Shown piece by piece: positions 8,825 to 19,979 of a DNA stretch of 64,000 nucleotides. The DNA comes from Moritella sp. Urea-trap-13 (GTDB lineage: Bacteria > Pseudomonadota > Gammaproteobacteria > Enterobacterales > Moritellaceae), in contig NZ_PJCA01000028.1 in NCBI RefSeq assembly GCF_002836355.1, positions 1 to 64,000 on the forward strand. The letters are read 5' to 3'. A model generated the notes under the pieces. It ran no database searches and was not told the DNA's origin. It worked only from the letters and a program-made list of their open reading frames with translations. Numbering within the stretch: the first letter of the stretch is position 1; each line of letters starts with the position of its first letter. The position numbers were made by a program, and so were the translations under genes.

Positions 8825-9670
8825 CTATTTAGCTAAATTGGCCGCATGAAAACGCATATGTTTTTCAATAAATGTGGCGATAAAATAGTAACTATGATCA
8901 TAACCATCATGCATTTCTAGCATGAGAGGATAACCTTTCTTTGCCGCCGCAGCAGTTAACATATTCGGTTTAAGTTGCTCATCTAAAAATGAGTCATCTT
9001 TACCTTGTTCAACCATTGCAGGTACAAACTTATCGGCTTTAGCCATCAATAGACTGGCATCGTACTGTTGCCACGTTGCTTTATCTTTACCTAAATAATT
9101 TTGTAGCGCTTTTTGACCCCAAGGGCAATTGATAGGATTACTAATCGGGCTAAATGCCGTCACTGAACGGTAACGCTCAGGATTACGTAATGCCATCACT
9201 AATGCGCCGTGTCCACCCATAGAGTGACCACTGATCACGCGCTCTTGAGTAACAGGGAAGTTAGCTTCAATTAATGCAGGTAATTCATTAAGCACATAGT
9301 CATACATTTGATAATTTGTATTCCATGGCGCTTGTGTTGCATTCACATAGAATCCAGCACCCAAACCAAAATCATACGTTTGGTCAGCATCGTCTGGCAC
9401 ACCTTCACCACGCGGACTAGTATCAGGTGCCACGATAGCAATACCCAGTTCTGCAGCAATACGCTGAGCACCGGCTTTTTGCATAAAGTTCTCATCAGTA
9501 CATGTAAGGCCAGACAACCAATACATCACCGGTACTTTACGCATACTTGACGCTTGCGGTGGTAAATACACAGCAAAACGCATCTGACAGTTCAGTACAC
9601 TCGACGCATGATTATATTGATGCTGCCAACCGCCAAACATTTTATTACTACTAACAACTTCTATAGACAT
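8825..9670 (-). CDS. fghA: S-formylglutathione hydrolase
   Basis: A 281-residue alpha/beta-hydrolase of the esterase D family. It has the nucleophile elbow ISGHSMGGHGAL (serine in GHSMG), the acid segment KDDSFLDEQLKP and the catalytic histidine in DHSYYFI. It splits S-formylglutathione to formate and glutathione, the second step of formaldehyde detoxification. It lies 70 bases behind the class III alcohol dehydrogenase that makes its substrate. No FrmR-type or LysR regulator is adjacent. Confidence 0.92.
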   Translation of the reverse strand: MSIEVVSSNKMFGGWQHQYNHASSVLNCQMRFAVYLPPQASSMRKVPVMYWLSGLTCTDENFMQKAGAQRIAAELGIAIVAPDTSPRGEGVPDDADQTYDFGLGAGFYVNATQAPWNTNYQMYDYVLNELPALIEANFPVTQERVISGHSMGGHGALVMALRNPERYRSVTAFSPISNPINCPWGQKALQNYLGKDKATWQQYDASLLMAKADKFVPAMVEQGKDDSFLDEQLKPNMLTAAAAKKGYPLMLEMHDGYDHSYYFIATFIEKHMRFHAANLAK

Positions 9671-9692
9671 GACAAACCTTTACTAATCATTC

Positions 9693-9727
9693 CGTTACTT
9701 TATTTTTTTATTAAAGATAAAGTAACG
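9693..9727 (-). other. Stem-loop between frmA and fghA
   Basis: CGTTACTTTAT (9693-9703) and ATAAAGTAACG (9717-9727) form a perfect 11-bp stem with a 13-base AT-rich loop in the intercistronic gap. It could modulate read-through or message stability of the pair. It lacks a clear downstream T tract. Confidence 0.45.
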
Positions 9728-9740
9728 AAATATATTTTAA

Positions 9741-10949
<1,209 letters not shown>

Positions 10950-11127
10950 TTATTATATTCAATTACTAGATAATGATAATACCCTTGAAACACAAATTAC
11001 TTTTACTCAGGTGTAATAATAAGGCTAGATAAAAGAAATACAGTGACAACTCCAGCACTACTCTTTAAGAATAACGAAGAAAGTATCCCTAATAGCTAAA
11101 TCTCTTCAGTATAGTCGACTCACCTTG

Positions 11128-12459
11128 TTACGCGATCCGCTTTTGCAGAGAAGGCCATAACAACCAAGCCAGTGATAAACCACGAGCTAACATGAACGTA
11201 TTCATCGCTAGCCATAAAGCATGATTACCTAAGCCGCTGCTAATAATATAGGTGGGCAGGAAGATGCAAATAACACTAAACAACATGCTATTACGCATAT
11301 CTTTAGCACGAGTTGCACCAATAAATACCCCATCAAATACAAAACACCACACTGCAGTAAAAGGTAATAGCACTAACCAAGGTAAATATTCAACGGCAAT
11401 AGTGTTCACAGCTTCAATATCCGTGATCATACTCACCATCCCTTCGCCGAACATAAAAAAAACAGCTGAAAACATTAGAGAAAATACGCCAGCCCAGATC
11501 AGGGATGCGAAAACAGATTGACGGTAAGCAATTGTATTTTTAGCTCCTATCGCTTTACCAACCATCGCCTCGACGGCATAAGCAACACCATCAAGGGCAA
11601 AAGAAATAAACATCAAGAAATTGAGTAATACCGCATTCGCGGCAATATATTCATCACCGAGACTCGCACTTTTAAAGGTCATAAAAGCAAACGTCAGCTG
11701 CAAGCACAGTGAACGAATAAAGATATCGCGGTTTAATGACAGTAACCCCAACAATTTACTCGATTCGAATAAGCTTTGAATAATTTCAGTCTTACTCGGT
11801 AATGAAAATTTATCCAGTTGTTTTAATACTAATAATAAGCCAAACAACAACGCCGCATACTCGGCAATCACAGAGGCAGCAGCAGCGCCTTCAACGCCCC
11901 ATTCGAAATACACCACGAACAAAATATCTAACACAATATTAAATACATTGGCGATAATCAGTAATAGCATCGGCGCTTTCATATTCTGCAGACCAATCAG
12001 CCAACCTAATATGGCAAAATTAAATAATGCGGCAGGAATACCCCACATACGTATAGACAAGTAAGCTTGCGCGTTCAGCTGCACATTGTCACTGGCTTCC
12101 GTCAACATGAACGCCAACTCAACAATATAGTTTTTACCTAGCAGTAATAAGATTGATAAGACGAAAGCGATTAAAAAGGCGTGGGCAAGGGTCATTAATA
12201 TAACGGGATTATCTTGCTTACCAAATGCTTGAGCTGTTAGCCCTGTGGTCGACATGCGTAAGAAATTACACATAGACACAATTAACATCACCACAGTTGA
12301 ACCAAGCGCAACACCACCGAGGTACCAAGCTTGATCAAGATGGCCGATCACTATGCTATCAACTAAACCTAATAGTGGGATACTGATGTTTGATAAGATC
12401 ATTGGCAGCGCCAATGCGATGATATTTCGATGTACCGAGGTGGGAACGGATAGCCACAT
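11128..12459 (-). CDS. dinF: MATE-family efflux transporter DinF
   Basis: A 443-residue membrane protein with about 12 transmembrane segments, colinear with E. coli DinF (IPLLGLVDSIVIGHLDQAWYLGGVALGS, FLRMSTTGLTAQAFGKQD, FVFDGVFIGATRAKDMRNSM, GLGNHALWLA). It probably exports organic cations or other toxic compounds in exchange for Na+ or H+. The ATG at 12459 is chosen over a TTG at 12471. In E. coli dinF follows lexA in one SOS operon; here it lies 6.7 kb away with no SOS box visible upstream, so it is probably not LexA-controlled. Confidence 0.88.
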   Translation of the reverse strand: MWLSVPTSVHRNIIALALPMILSNISIPLLGLVDSIVIGHLDQAWYLGGVALGSTVVMLIVSMCNFLRMSTTGLTAQAFGKQDNPVILMTLAHAFLIAFVLSILLLLGKNYIVELAFMLTEASDNVQLNAQAYLSIRMWGIPAALFNFAILGWLIGLQNMKAPMLLLIIANVFNIVLDILFVVYFEWGVEGAAAASVIAEYAALLFGLLLVLKQLDKFSLPSKTEIIQSLFESSKLLGLLSLNRDIFIRSLCLQLTFAFMTFKSASLGDEYIAANAVLLNFLMFISFALDGVAYAVEAMVGKAIGAKNTIAYRQSVFASLIWAGVFSLMFSAVFFMFGEGMVSMITDIEAVNTIAVEYLPWLVLLPFTAVWCFVFDGVFIGATRAKDMRNSMLFSVICIFLPTYIISSGLGNHALWLAMNTFMLARGLSLAWLLWPSLQKRIA

Positions 12460-12545
12460 AGACGAATTCAACTTTATAGGGAAAACAAAAGATGCCCGAG
12501 TCTATCTAACTTCAATTATGAAAAAAAGTAATACCTCTTCAAGCA

Positions 12546-13733
12546 TTAAAACAATTCGATCTCACCTTCATCCATCGAACCGGAACTAATTGTCTTGTTT
12601 TGCGCTTGTAGCGATTGCTGCTTTAACTGTTCCGCAGCAGCTTTAAGCTTATCAATAAAAGTATCTTGTTCGACATGTTCCTCTGCAGATAACAACTCAC
12701 TACACGCCAGTAATACTTGCTTTACATTCTCCGCTTGCAGCACGTTATGCTCCGATAACTGGCTAATAATATCTTCAACTTGCAGACTTCTAACCGAATC
12801 GTTTACACAGGCTTTAGTATCTACCGATAAACTCATGAGGTTATCTAAGTTCATCTCTAAACTTTGTTCTAATTGCGCAAATTTAACTAACTCTTGATGT
12901 AATCTTGCTTGTGTCTGTGATGACTTTTCAGCATTATCTTTAGCTAATGATTCAACCATATTTTTCGCTTCCTCAAACGTGGCCATCGCTTGTGTCACCT
13001 GCCCTCTTATTTCATCATTAAATTTATTTGAGGTATCAGATAATAAGCGCACTTCTTGCGCGACCACAGCAAAACCACGCCCCATATCCCCTGCTCGCGC
13101 CGCTTCAATCGCAGCGTTCAACGAAAGTAAGTTAGTTTGACTGGCTATTTTCTTGGCATTATCAACCAGCTCATTAATATTAAGCATCTGACTTTCCATT
13201 ACTGCGATCTTATTCACCGCGTCATTACTTTGCGTGGTGATTTCCACCATTAGATCTGAGCAGTTATTTAAAAATTGATGTGTTGATGCAATAAATATTT
13301 TTAAATCGATAGCATCTGGATCGCCACACTCCTCACCAGTCAAAGCCAACGCTTTATCTTTGGAAATACTGAGTAATACTTTATGTAACGATGCAGACTG
13401 CTCTGCAGACATGCGTAGCAACTGATAAAAAGCACTATTTAACGTAGTAAATGACTCGCTATTAATATGCTGGGTTTTATTTAAATCATTCTTTAATTCA
13501 TCAATATGTGGCGGGATCTCTTGCTGTAGCATATCGACCAACATTGCTTTAGTCTCCATCGACATGCTATTTTCAACTTGCAGCTCTAACGGTTTTTTCA
13601 CTGCAGAAAATACCGCTATTAACACCAACATTAATGTCACTACAATAGCACCAGCAGCAAGCCATTCTTGCAACAGCAACATCAGCAATAGTGGTAATAA
13701 CGCAGCGCCTTGGTATAAATTAAATCGTGTCAT
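12546..13733 (-). CDS. Methyl-accepting chemotaxis protein without a periplasmic sensor
   Basis: A 395-residue chemoreceptor. Two closely spaced hydrophobic segments (about residues 8-40) anchor it with almost no periplasmic loop. The rest is a cytoplasmic coiled-coil signalling domain with the conserved tip [35 protein letters not shown]. No CheR/CheB-tethering pentapeptide is seen at the C-terminus. AAGGA lies six bases before the ATG. It is the last gene of the che operon and overlaps the end of cheB by 14 bases. It likely senses an intracellular or membrane signal. Confidence 0.88.
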   Translation of the reverse strand: MTRFNLYQGAALLPLLLMLLLQEWLAAGAIVVTLMLVLIAVFSAVKKPLELQVENSMSMETKAMLVDMLQQEIPPHIDELKNDLNKTQHINSESFTTLNSAFYQLLRMSAEQSASLHKVLLSISKDKALALTGEECGDPDAIDLKIFIASTHQFLNNCSDLMVEITTQSNDAVNKIAVMESQMLNINELVDNAKKIASQTNLLSLNAAIEAARAGDMGRGFAVVAQEVRLLSDTSNKFNDEIRGQVTQAMATFEEAKNMVESLAKDNAEKSSQTQARLHQELVKFAQLEQSLEMNLDNLMSLSVDTKACVNDSVRSLQVEDIISQLSEHNVLQAENVKQVLLACSELLSAEEHVEQDTFIDKLKAAAEQLKQQSLQAQNKTISSGSMDEGEIELF

Positions 13734-14784
13734 AAGCAGTCCTTTTTACTTTAGCTGTGTTCTTCTGCACTAATGTAGCTAGCTTAGGCGCAATGAGCGG
13801 CAAGCTTAATATATCCATAGCAGCACCTAGCCTGACTGCTGCACCCGGCATACCCCAAACAACGGATGAAGCCTCATCTTGGGCGATTGTTAAAGCGCCT
13901 GCTTCACGCATAGCCAATAACCCTTCAGCACCATCTTTACCCATGCCCGTCAGCATTACACCAATGGCTTTATCACCATAGTTCTTAGCGACAGATCCAA
14001 GTAACACATCAACAGACGGCTTGTGCCTATTTATCGCGGGCCCATCAAATAATTGGCAAGTATAACGTAGCCCTGACCGCTGCACTTTTAAATGGCAATC
14101 GCCCGGTGCAATGTACACATGATTCTGTTTTATGACTTCTTCACTCGTTACTTCAATCACAGTTAAGCGGCAATTATCGTTGAGGCGTTTTGCGAATGCC
14201 CCACTAAAATGTTTGGGTATATGCTGAGCAATAACAATAGGTGGGAAAGGCGGCACTAAGGGGGTTAATAATTCCCTTAATGCTTCGGTTCCCCCCGTGG
14301 ATGCACCAATAGCAATTAGCCTATCTTCTTGCACTTCTTGGCTGGTAAGTAACGCGGTCACTGGCTCTCGCATGACGCGTAAATTTGCACTGCAGGCTAA
14401 TTTAACTTTAGTACAGAGTTCATCACCAAAATGTCCCAATGATTGCCTGCTGTTATCAGTGGGTTTGGCAATAAAATCAAATGCGCCTAACTCCAGCGCT
14501 TTCAATGTCACTGGCGCACCTTGGGACGTCAGCGTTGATACCATGACAACTGGCATAGGACGTAGTCGCATTAAATTATCTAAAAAAGATAAACCATTCA
14601 TACCCGGCATTTCAACATCAAGCGTTAACACATCAGGATGTAATTTTTTTATTTTGTCGCGCGCATCAAAAGGGTCAATCGCGCTACCGACGACATCAAT
14701 AACCGAGTCTAAGCTGAGTAATGTGGTTAATATTTTGCGCATTAATGCAGAGTCGTCGACAACAAGCACTTTTATTTTCTGCAT
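13720..14784 (-). CDS. cheB: Protein-glutamate methylesterase/deamidase CheB
   Basis: A 354-residue protein. The N-terminal receiver domain ([33 protein letters not shown]) is joined to a methylesterase domain with the catalytic triad in [11 protein letters not shown] (Ser), QHIPKHF (His) and [11 protein letters not shown] (Asp). It removes methyl groups from the operon's receptor and resets adaptation. The ATG at 14784 has AGGGA eight bases upstream; the frame is open 12 codons further. It is preceded by cheR and overlaps the receptor gene. Confidence 0.93.
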   Translation of the reverse strand: MQKIKVLVVDDSALMRKILTTLLSLDSVIDVVGSAIDPFDARDKIKKLHPDVLTLDVEMPGMNGLSFLDNLMRLRPMPVVMVSTLTSQGAPVTLKALELGAFDFIAKPTDNSRQSLGHFGDELCTKVKLACSANLRVMREPVTALLTSQEVQEDRLIAIGASTGGTEALRELLTPLVPPFPPIVIAQHIPKHFSGAFAKRLNDNCRLTVIEVTSEEVIKQNHVYIAPGDCHLKVQRSGLRYTCQLFDGPAINRHKPSVDVLLGSVAKNYGDKAIGVMLTGMGKDGAEGLLAMREAGALTIAQDEASSVVWGMPGAAVRLGAAMDILSLPLIAPKLATLVQKNTAKVKRTAYDTI

Positions 14785-14822
14785 AAAATGATCCCTATAG
14801 CGCCATCGACATAATGGCAAAT

Positions 14823-15671
14823 TTAGCGTTGATAAATAGTCTGACCGACCAGCTTAAACTTGGTGTTAAAACTTTGTAGACTTTCAGAGTGGCCAATAAA
14901 AAGATAGCCACCCGGTTTGAGTTGCGAGTAAAATCGTTGCACCAACTTTCGCTTTGTTTCATCATCAAAATAAATTAAAACATTACGACAGAAAATCGCA
15001 TCAAACTGTCCCTTCATCGGCCATCGAGACAATAAATTCAGCTGCTTAAATGCAATGAGCTGCTTAATTTTATCATCCATACTATAGCGATGCTGAAGAT
15101 TCATATCTGAGCAATACTGCGTGCGATAATTCATTGGAATCCCCATCAGTTCATCATAAATACCCTGATGAGCACGCCATAAAACCTCACTATCTAAATC
15201 AGTAGCCAGTATTTTAGCGTCCCAATCAGGAAGTTGACCCTCCACACTCATGGCAATTGAATAAGGTTCTTGCCCAGTGGAGCACCCCGCTGACCATATC
15301 CGCAATTTTTTATCTTGGTTGTGATGTTTAAAATCGGCTAATGCCACGTTGTGTAAAAAATCAAAATGATATTCTTCACGAAAAAATGCCGTAAGATTGG
15401 TCGTTATCGCATTAATAAACGCACTCAGTTCACCAGCATAGCTATCTTGTAATAACTGGCAATAAGCAGCAAACCCATTTAATTTAAGATAACGGATCCT
15501 TTTCATGACTCGGCCATAAAGCATATCGCGCTTGGATTCATTGATCACAATACCTGATTCTCGAAAAGCCAGTTGCGATAGATATTGAAATTCAGCATCC
15601 TGCATAATCAGGTTAGTTGATGGATATTCGTTAATATCGCCACCTAATAGTGGTGTTGCTAGGCTAACCAT
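14823..15671 (-). CDS. cheR: Chemotaxis protein methyltransferase CheR
   Basis: A 283-residue S-adenosylmethionine-dependent methyltransferase. The helical N-terminal domain contains TTNLTAFFREEYHF. The catalytic domain contains WSAGCSTGQEPYSIAM, ILATDLDSEVL, FDAIFCRNVLIYFD and LFIGHSESL. It methylates receptor glutamates. The start is uncertain: TTG at 15677, ATG at 15671, or ATG at 15602, which would match the shorter N-termini of homologues. The upstream options overlap the end of cheW. Confidence 0.92.
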   Translation of the reverse strand: MVSLATPLLGGDINEYPSTNLIMQDAEFQYLSQLAFRESGIVINESKRDMLYGRVMKRIRYLKLNGFAAYCQLLQDSYAGELSAFINAITTNLTAFFREEYHFDFLHNVALADFKHHNQDKKLRIWSAGCSTGQEPYSIAMSVEGQLPDWDAKILATDLDSEVLWRAHQGIYDELMGIPMNYRTQYCSDMNLQHRYSMDDKIKQLIAFKQLNLLSRWPMKGQFDAIFCRNVLIYFDDETKRKLVQRFYSQLKPGGYLFIGHSESLQSFNTKFKLVGQTIYQR

Positions 15672-16194
15672 TGGCAACCATTGGTGCCGGTGTATTATGC
15701 ATATTCAGGGTTTCAATATTTTGAAATTGCTCTAAATCTAACAATAAACTTGAGCTTAATAACACCACCATTTTATCTTTGATTGATACCAGTCCGCGGA
15801 TGACACTAGGACCATTATCAGGGCCTAATTGTGGCGGTAAATTAATATCACTGTGGGCAATAGTGTGCACATCTGAAACCGCATCAACAACTAACCCCAT
15901 CACTTTTGATTTATCTTCGACTAAAACTTTGACGACAATCACCACCGTGATGGCACTATATTCAATGTTTTCTAAACCAAATTTCTGCCTTAAATCGACT
16001 ATCGGCACTATAGTTCCGCGTAAATTAATAACGCCTTTCACATAAGCAGGCATATTGGGGATCTCGGTACAACTTTCCCAACCACGGATCTCTTGTACAT
16101 CTAATATTTCCACACCATATTCTTCTTCTGCCATTATAAATGTCAAAAACTGGGTGGATTGTTCATCTATCTCGGTCAGCGTATTATTATCCAT
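15664..16194 (-). CDS. cheW: Chemotaxis coupling protein CheW
   Basis: A 176-residue CheW-fold adaptor (FIMAEEEYGVEILDVQEIRGW, IPNMPAYVKGVINLRGTIVPIVDLRQKFGL, VVDAVSDVHTI) that links the receptor to CheA. It lies 17 bases behind cheA and overlaps cheR by a few bases, showing translational coupling within the operon. Confidence 0.93.
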   Translation of the reverse strand: MDNNTLTEIDEQSTQFLTFIMAEEEYGVEILDVQEIRGWESCTEIPNMPAYVKGVINLRGTIVPIVDLRQKFGLENIEYSAITVVIVVKVLVEDKSKVMGLVVDAVSDVHTIAHSDINLPPQLGPDNGPSVIRGLVSIKDKMVVLLSSSLLLDLEQFQNIETLNMHNTPAPMVANG

Positions 16195-16211
16195 ATATAT
16201 TCAGTCCTATG

Positions 16212-18257
16212 TTAAGCGGCAACATGTGCACGCTGACCTTGATGTTGATAGCGTTCAGTTGTCACACGCTTGACAATATCAGCAATATCTAAAATTAACG
16301 CCACCGTGCCATTACCTAAAATGGTAGCGCCGGAGACACAACTTACCTTCATAAAATTTTCTTCTAAATTTTTTATCACTACCTGCTGTTGCGCCGCTAG
16401 ATCATCCACTAATAAGCCATATTTATTATTGCCACTTTCAACAACCACTAATAATCCATCGGCAATACGTTTGAGACTCGTTTCATGATTCAATACTTGG
16501 TAAAGACGAATGATAGGGATGAACTCATCTCGCAGTTTAAATACCTCGGTATCATCAGCCAACTTAGTGACCATGCCATCTTTTAACTGCAACGATTCAA
16601 TAATTGACATAATCGGTAAGATATAAGTTTTACTGCCAATTTTGACTAATTGGCCATCCATAATAGACAGGGTCAAAGGTAAACGGATCGAGAAACAACT
16701 GCCTGCGCCCGTCGTCGATTCAATTTTAATACCACCACCAAGTGATTCAATATTGCGCTTGACGACGTCCATACCAACACCGCGGCCAGAGATATCACTC
16801 ACCGTTTCGACAGTTGAAAAACCAGGCGCGAAAATAAGTTCATCGATCTGATTATCACTGTAATGTAAGTCTTTATTGACAATACCTTTTTCAATCGCCT
16901 TTGCATGAATTTTGGATCGGTTTAAGCCTCGACCATCATCGCGAATTTCAACAATAATCTCACCACCTTGATGAAATGCGTTAATATCAAGGTAAGCAAC
17001 ATCACTTTTCCCCGCTAGCTTTCGTTCTTCAATCGTTTCAATACCATGATCTAAAGCGTTACGGACAAGATGCACAATCGGATCAGAGAGCTTTTCGAGC
17101 ATGATTTTATCCAGTTCAGTTTCTTCTCCGTGCATCCTCAGTAATACATTTTTACCTAGCTGTTCACTTAAATCCCTGACCATTCTTGGAATACGATTAA
17201 AGGCGAATTGAATCGGCAACATTCTAATTTTCATGACGCTGTCTTGCATTTCTCGGGTATGTTGAGATAGCTGAGTAAGGCCTTTTTTTAATGCCGGCAA
17301 TTTCTCTGCAGAAAAATTTTGCCCTAGTTCACCTAGCATCGCTTGCGTGATCACCAGTTCGCCAACCATATTGATTAACGCATCAACTTTATCGATTGAT
17401 ACCCGAATTGAATTTGTTTCTGCCGATTTCGTACTGGCTATTTTTTTCGTTACCACTGGAGAGACTATCGATTCAGACAAGGTTTCATCAGCGGCCTCAC
17501 TTTCTGCTAGTTGAGGTAGCGTACTAGGGTGGGTGATGATAATTGTTGAATCATCTTCCACCCACTCAAATGCTTCTTTTATTTGCGCGTCACTCACCGA
17601 GCTGATTAATTCAAGCTCCCAACTCACATAGAGATCTTCAGGTAATAAATTTTGCCATAAAGGTATATTTTCAAGTTTAGGCGTCACCTTAAGCTCACCC
17701 ATCTCTGCTAATTCAGCAAAGATTAAACGCGGCTCGTTACCTTGCTTTAAAATATCTTGACCAGGCGTAAAATTAATTAACCAATCACTATCATCGTGTT
17801 CATTAATCACTAACGAATTAGGTTGGACGGGCGTGCTATCACATGTCGATAACGCGTCCTGATTAACATCGAGTTGCAAGAATTGGTTATATTGCAGTTT
17901 GAGGCTTTCCGCCGCCTCAGGGATTGATTCCGAATCGTCAGCTAATAATTGGATCCACGCACTTAAACAATCCACGGTTTGTAAAAAAAGATTAATATGG
18001 TCATCGATAAGAGGAATTTTTTCTGCACGTAAATCATCAAGTAAGGTTTCAGCAACGTGCGTAAATTCGGTTAATTGACTAAACCCGAATGTACCAGCGC
18101 CGCCCTTAATGGAATGCGCTACGCGAAAAATGGTATTAATGACTTCGCTATCTACCGAGCCAGGATTTAACTTTAGCAGCTCAGCTTCCATCACCTCCAA
18201 GCCTTCGAGACACTCTTCAATAAACACTTGTTGGAATTGTTTAAGATCGATATCCAT
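16212..18257 (-). CDS. cheA: Chemotaxis histidine kinase CheA
   Basis: A 681-residue CheA. Domains in order: HPt domain with phospho-accepting His48 in FRVAHSIKGGAGTFG; a variable linker that may bind response regulators; the dimerisation domain after SIRVSIDKVDALINMVGELVITQ; the HATPase with LVRNALDHGIE, DDGRGLN, FAPGFSTVETVSDISGRGVGMDVV; and a C-terminal CheW-like domain. It phosphorylates the adjacent CheY-like protein and CheB. It lies two bases after the cheY stop. Confidence 0.94.
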   Translation of the reverse strand: MDIDLKQFQQVFIEECLEGLEVMEAELLKLNPGSVDSEVINTIFRVAHSIKGGAGTFGFSQLTEFTHVAETLLDDLRAEKIPLIDDHINLFLQTVDCLSAWIQLLADDSESIPEAAESLKLQYNQFLQLDVNQDALSTCDSTPVQPNSLVINEHDDSDWLINFTPGQDILKQGNEPRLIFAELAEMGELKVTPKLENIPLWQNLLPEDLYVSWELELISSVSDAQIKEAFEWVEDDSTIIITHPSTLPQLAESEAADETLSESIVSPVVTKKIASTKSAETNSIRVSIDKVDALINMVGELVITQAMLGELGQNFSAEKLPALKKGLTQLSQHTREMQDSVMKIRMLPIQFAFNRIPRMVRDLSEQLGKNVLLRMHGEETELDKIMLEKLSDPIVHLVRNALDHGIETIEERKLAGKSDVAYLDINAFHQGGEIIVEIRDDGRGLNRSKIHAKAIEKGIVNKDLHYSDNQIDELIFAPGFSTVETVSDISGRGVGMDVVKRNIESLGGGIKIESTTGAGSCFSIRLPLTLSIMDGQLVKIGSKTYILPIMSIIESLQLKDGMVTKLADDTEVFKLRDEFIPIIRLYQVLNHETSLKRIADGLLVVVESGNNKYGLLVDDLAAQQQVVIKNLEENFMKVSCVSGATILGNGTVALILDIADIVKRVTTERYQHQGQRAHVAA

Positions 18258-18259
18258 GC

Positions 18260-18622
18260 TTACCTCAATACTTTTTGTACGGTAGCAATGAGTTTTTCTG
18301 GATTAAAAGGTTTTACTATCCAGCCTGTTGCACCAGCAGATTTTCCTGCCATTTTCTTATCGGTGCCGGACTCAGTCGTTAACATTAGAATTGGCGTAAA
18401 TTTATAAGCACTTTCATTACGTAATCGACTAATTAAGCTAATACCATCCATACGTGGCATATTAATATCTGAAATAATAAGGTCAAAGTGTCCAGTTTTT
18501 GCTTTTTCTAAACCATCAACACCATCGACGGCTGAATCAACCTCATAACCTGCCTGTTTTAAAGTAAACAGTACCATTTCACGAATGGATACCGAATCAT
18601 CTACAGCTAATATTCGTTTCAT
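18260..18622 (-). CDS. cheY: CheY-like single-domain response regulator
   Basis: A 120-residue receiver domain with the acidic pair AVDDS, phospho-acceptor Asp52 (IISDINMPRMDGISL), TTES and the KPF lysine. It resembles the CheY proteins of accessory chemosensory operons. With no output domain it presumably acts by protein contact on a motor or another target. Confidence 0.9.
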   Translation of the reverse strand: MKRILAVDDSVSIREMVLFTLKQAGYEVDSAVDGVDGLEKAKTGHFDLIISDINMPRMDGISLISRLRNESAYKFTPILMLTTESGTDKKMAGKSAGATGWIVKPFNPEKLIATVQKVLR

Positions 18623-18631
18623 TAGAGCGCC

Positions 18632-18919
18632 TCACATTGATGCGTAATTAAAGTCCGTTTCAAACCCTAACGCTTTCACCACCGCCATAAACTTATCCGA
18701 CGGAGATAGAAACACGAGTGTTGTATTATGTATCGCTAGATGTTGAGCATAAGCATAAAAAAGCTGGCAAGAAGCACTGTCAATATGAGTCACATGACGC
18801 GCATCGAAACGTTGAGGTTCGGTATTGATAGATAACGAATCAAGTGTTTCCTTAAGTGTGGTGATCGCGGATATATCGATCTTTTCACCTAATTCCATGG
18901 TGATAGGGCTTTGTTCCAT
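18632..18919 (-). CDS. STAS-domain (anti-sigma-factor-antagonist-like) protein
   Basis: A 95-residue single STAS domain. The segment FDARHVTHIDSASCQLFYAYAQHL carries the usual phosphorylatable serine position (Ser48 or Ser50) after a beta strand, and LVFLSPSDKFMAVVKALGFETDF is the typical C-terminus. STAS proteins often head chemosensory operons like this one; a role in signal output is inferred. It is the first gene of the operon. Confidence 0.85.
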   Translation of the reverse strand: MEQSPITMELGEKIDISAITTLKETLDSLSINTEPQRFDARHVTHIDSASCQLFYAYAQHLAIHNTTLVFLSPSDKFMAVVKALGFETDFNYASM

Positions 18920-19170
18920 AAACTAATCCTGTATTTACGCAAACGTATCAGAAAATAAATTCGTTCATTCTTTTATAACTCATGTTGAGTATAGGAAAAG
19001 ATTTTATAAATAAGCAGGCGATAGGGAGAACTGTGACCTGAGAACAGGATTTGAAATGCTTTTCTATAGGTTACAGACAAATAGTGAGGATATATGAATA
19101 AAAAGATAGATAGTCAATAATGGGATCATTAACTATCTACCCTCAACGCAATAGCATAAATAGAGTGTAA

Positions 19171-19794
19171 TTACATCCAATCGGTATTACGAATAATACC
19201 TACGGCTACACCTTCAATATCAAAGCTTTGGAAATTTAAATCAACACGTATTGTGCTCATTTCATCATTTTCAGGATGCAATAATATTTCACTGCCTTGC
19301 TGCTCAAAGCGTTTTACCGTTACTTCATCATCGACACGAGCAACAACAACTTGGCCTTTACTAATGTTTTTGGTTTTATGTACAGCTAATAAATCGCCAT
19401 CCATAATACCGATATTACGCATACTCTCACCACGAACCCGCAATAAAAAATCTGCATTAGGGGTGAACATCGATGGATCGACATTGTAGTGCGCTTCAAT
19501 ATGCTCTTGCGCTAAAATAGGCTCACCAGCGGCAACTTGGCCGATTAAGGGTAAACCACTCTCATTACTGGCTTCTTCGGCATTAACCAACAGGCGAATA
19601 CCACGTGACGTGCCCGCTAAAATTTCAATATGACCTTTTCGTGCCAATGCTTTTAAATGTTCTTCAGCCGCATTCGGAGAACGAAAACCAAGTTCCTTCG
19701 CAATTTCAGCTCGGGTTGGTGGCATACCGGTATTTTTAATATGTTGCTTAACTAATTCAAGTACTTCTGCTTGTCTTTGTGTCAATGCTTTCAT
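19171..19794 (-). CDS. lexA: SOS repressor LexA
   Basis: A 207-residue repressor colinear with E. coli LexA. The N-terminal winged helix has [31 protein letters not shown]. Self-cleavage occurs at the Ala-Gly bond in VAAGEP, with the catalytic serine in RGESMRNIG and the lysine in EVTVKRF. RecA filaments trigger cleavage and de-repress DNA repair genes. The second of two adjacent ATGs fits family length and ribosome binding site spacing (AGGG). Two SOS boxes upstream indicate autoregulation. It is divergent from plsB. Confidence 0.95.
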   Translation of the reverse strand: MKALTQRQAEVLELVKQHIKNTGMPPTRAEIAKELGFRSPNAAEEHLKALARKGHIEILAGTSRGIRLLVNAEEASNESGLPLIGQVAAGEPILAQEHIEAHYNVDPSMFTPNADFLLRVRGESMRNIGIMDGDLLAVHKTKNISKGQVVVARVDDEVTVKRFEQQGSEILLHPENDEMSTIRVDLNFQSFDIEGVAVGIIRNTDWM

Positions 19795-19806
19795 CATGTA
19801 CCCTAA

Positions 19807-19822
19807 CTGGTTTTATATACAG
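19807..19822 (-). promoter_or_regulatory. LexA binding site (SOS box 1)
   Basis: CTG-N10-CAG (CTGGTTTTATATACAG), matching the gammaproteobacterial SOS box, 13 bases upstream of the lexA start codon. Confidence 0.8.
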
Positions 19823-19826
19823 TTTC

Positions 19827-19842
19827 TTGTAATTATATACAG
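19827..19842 (-). promoter_or_regulatory. LexA binding site (SOS box 2, one half degenerate)
   Basis: Read on the minus strand: CTGTATATAATTACAA, with a perfect CTGTATAT half and a CAA in place of CAG. It lies 20 bases from box 1, the same tandem arrangement and spacing class as the two operators of E. coli lexA. Confidence 0.7.
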
Positions 19843-19979
19843 TAATATCAAGTTTGCAATATAAGCGGTAGGGATATCAGAATAATAATGAATTAATCGC
19901 TTGCAGGCGCTTAAACACAGATTTATAGGCACGCATCTGATATTATTGGAGTAAGCACTCTCGCATTTTAAACAACAGA

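Noticed and set aside
14297-14791. 164-codon ORF antisense to cheB
   Set aside because: Mirror of a clearly coding frame on the other strand; the sequence is serine/threonine-rich shadow translation.
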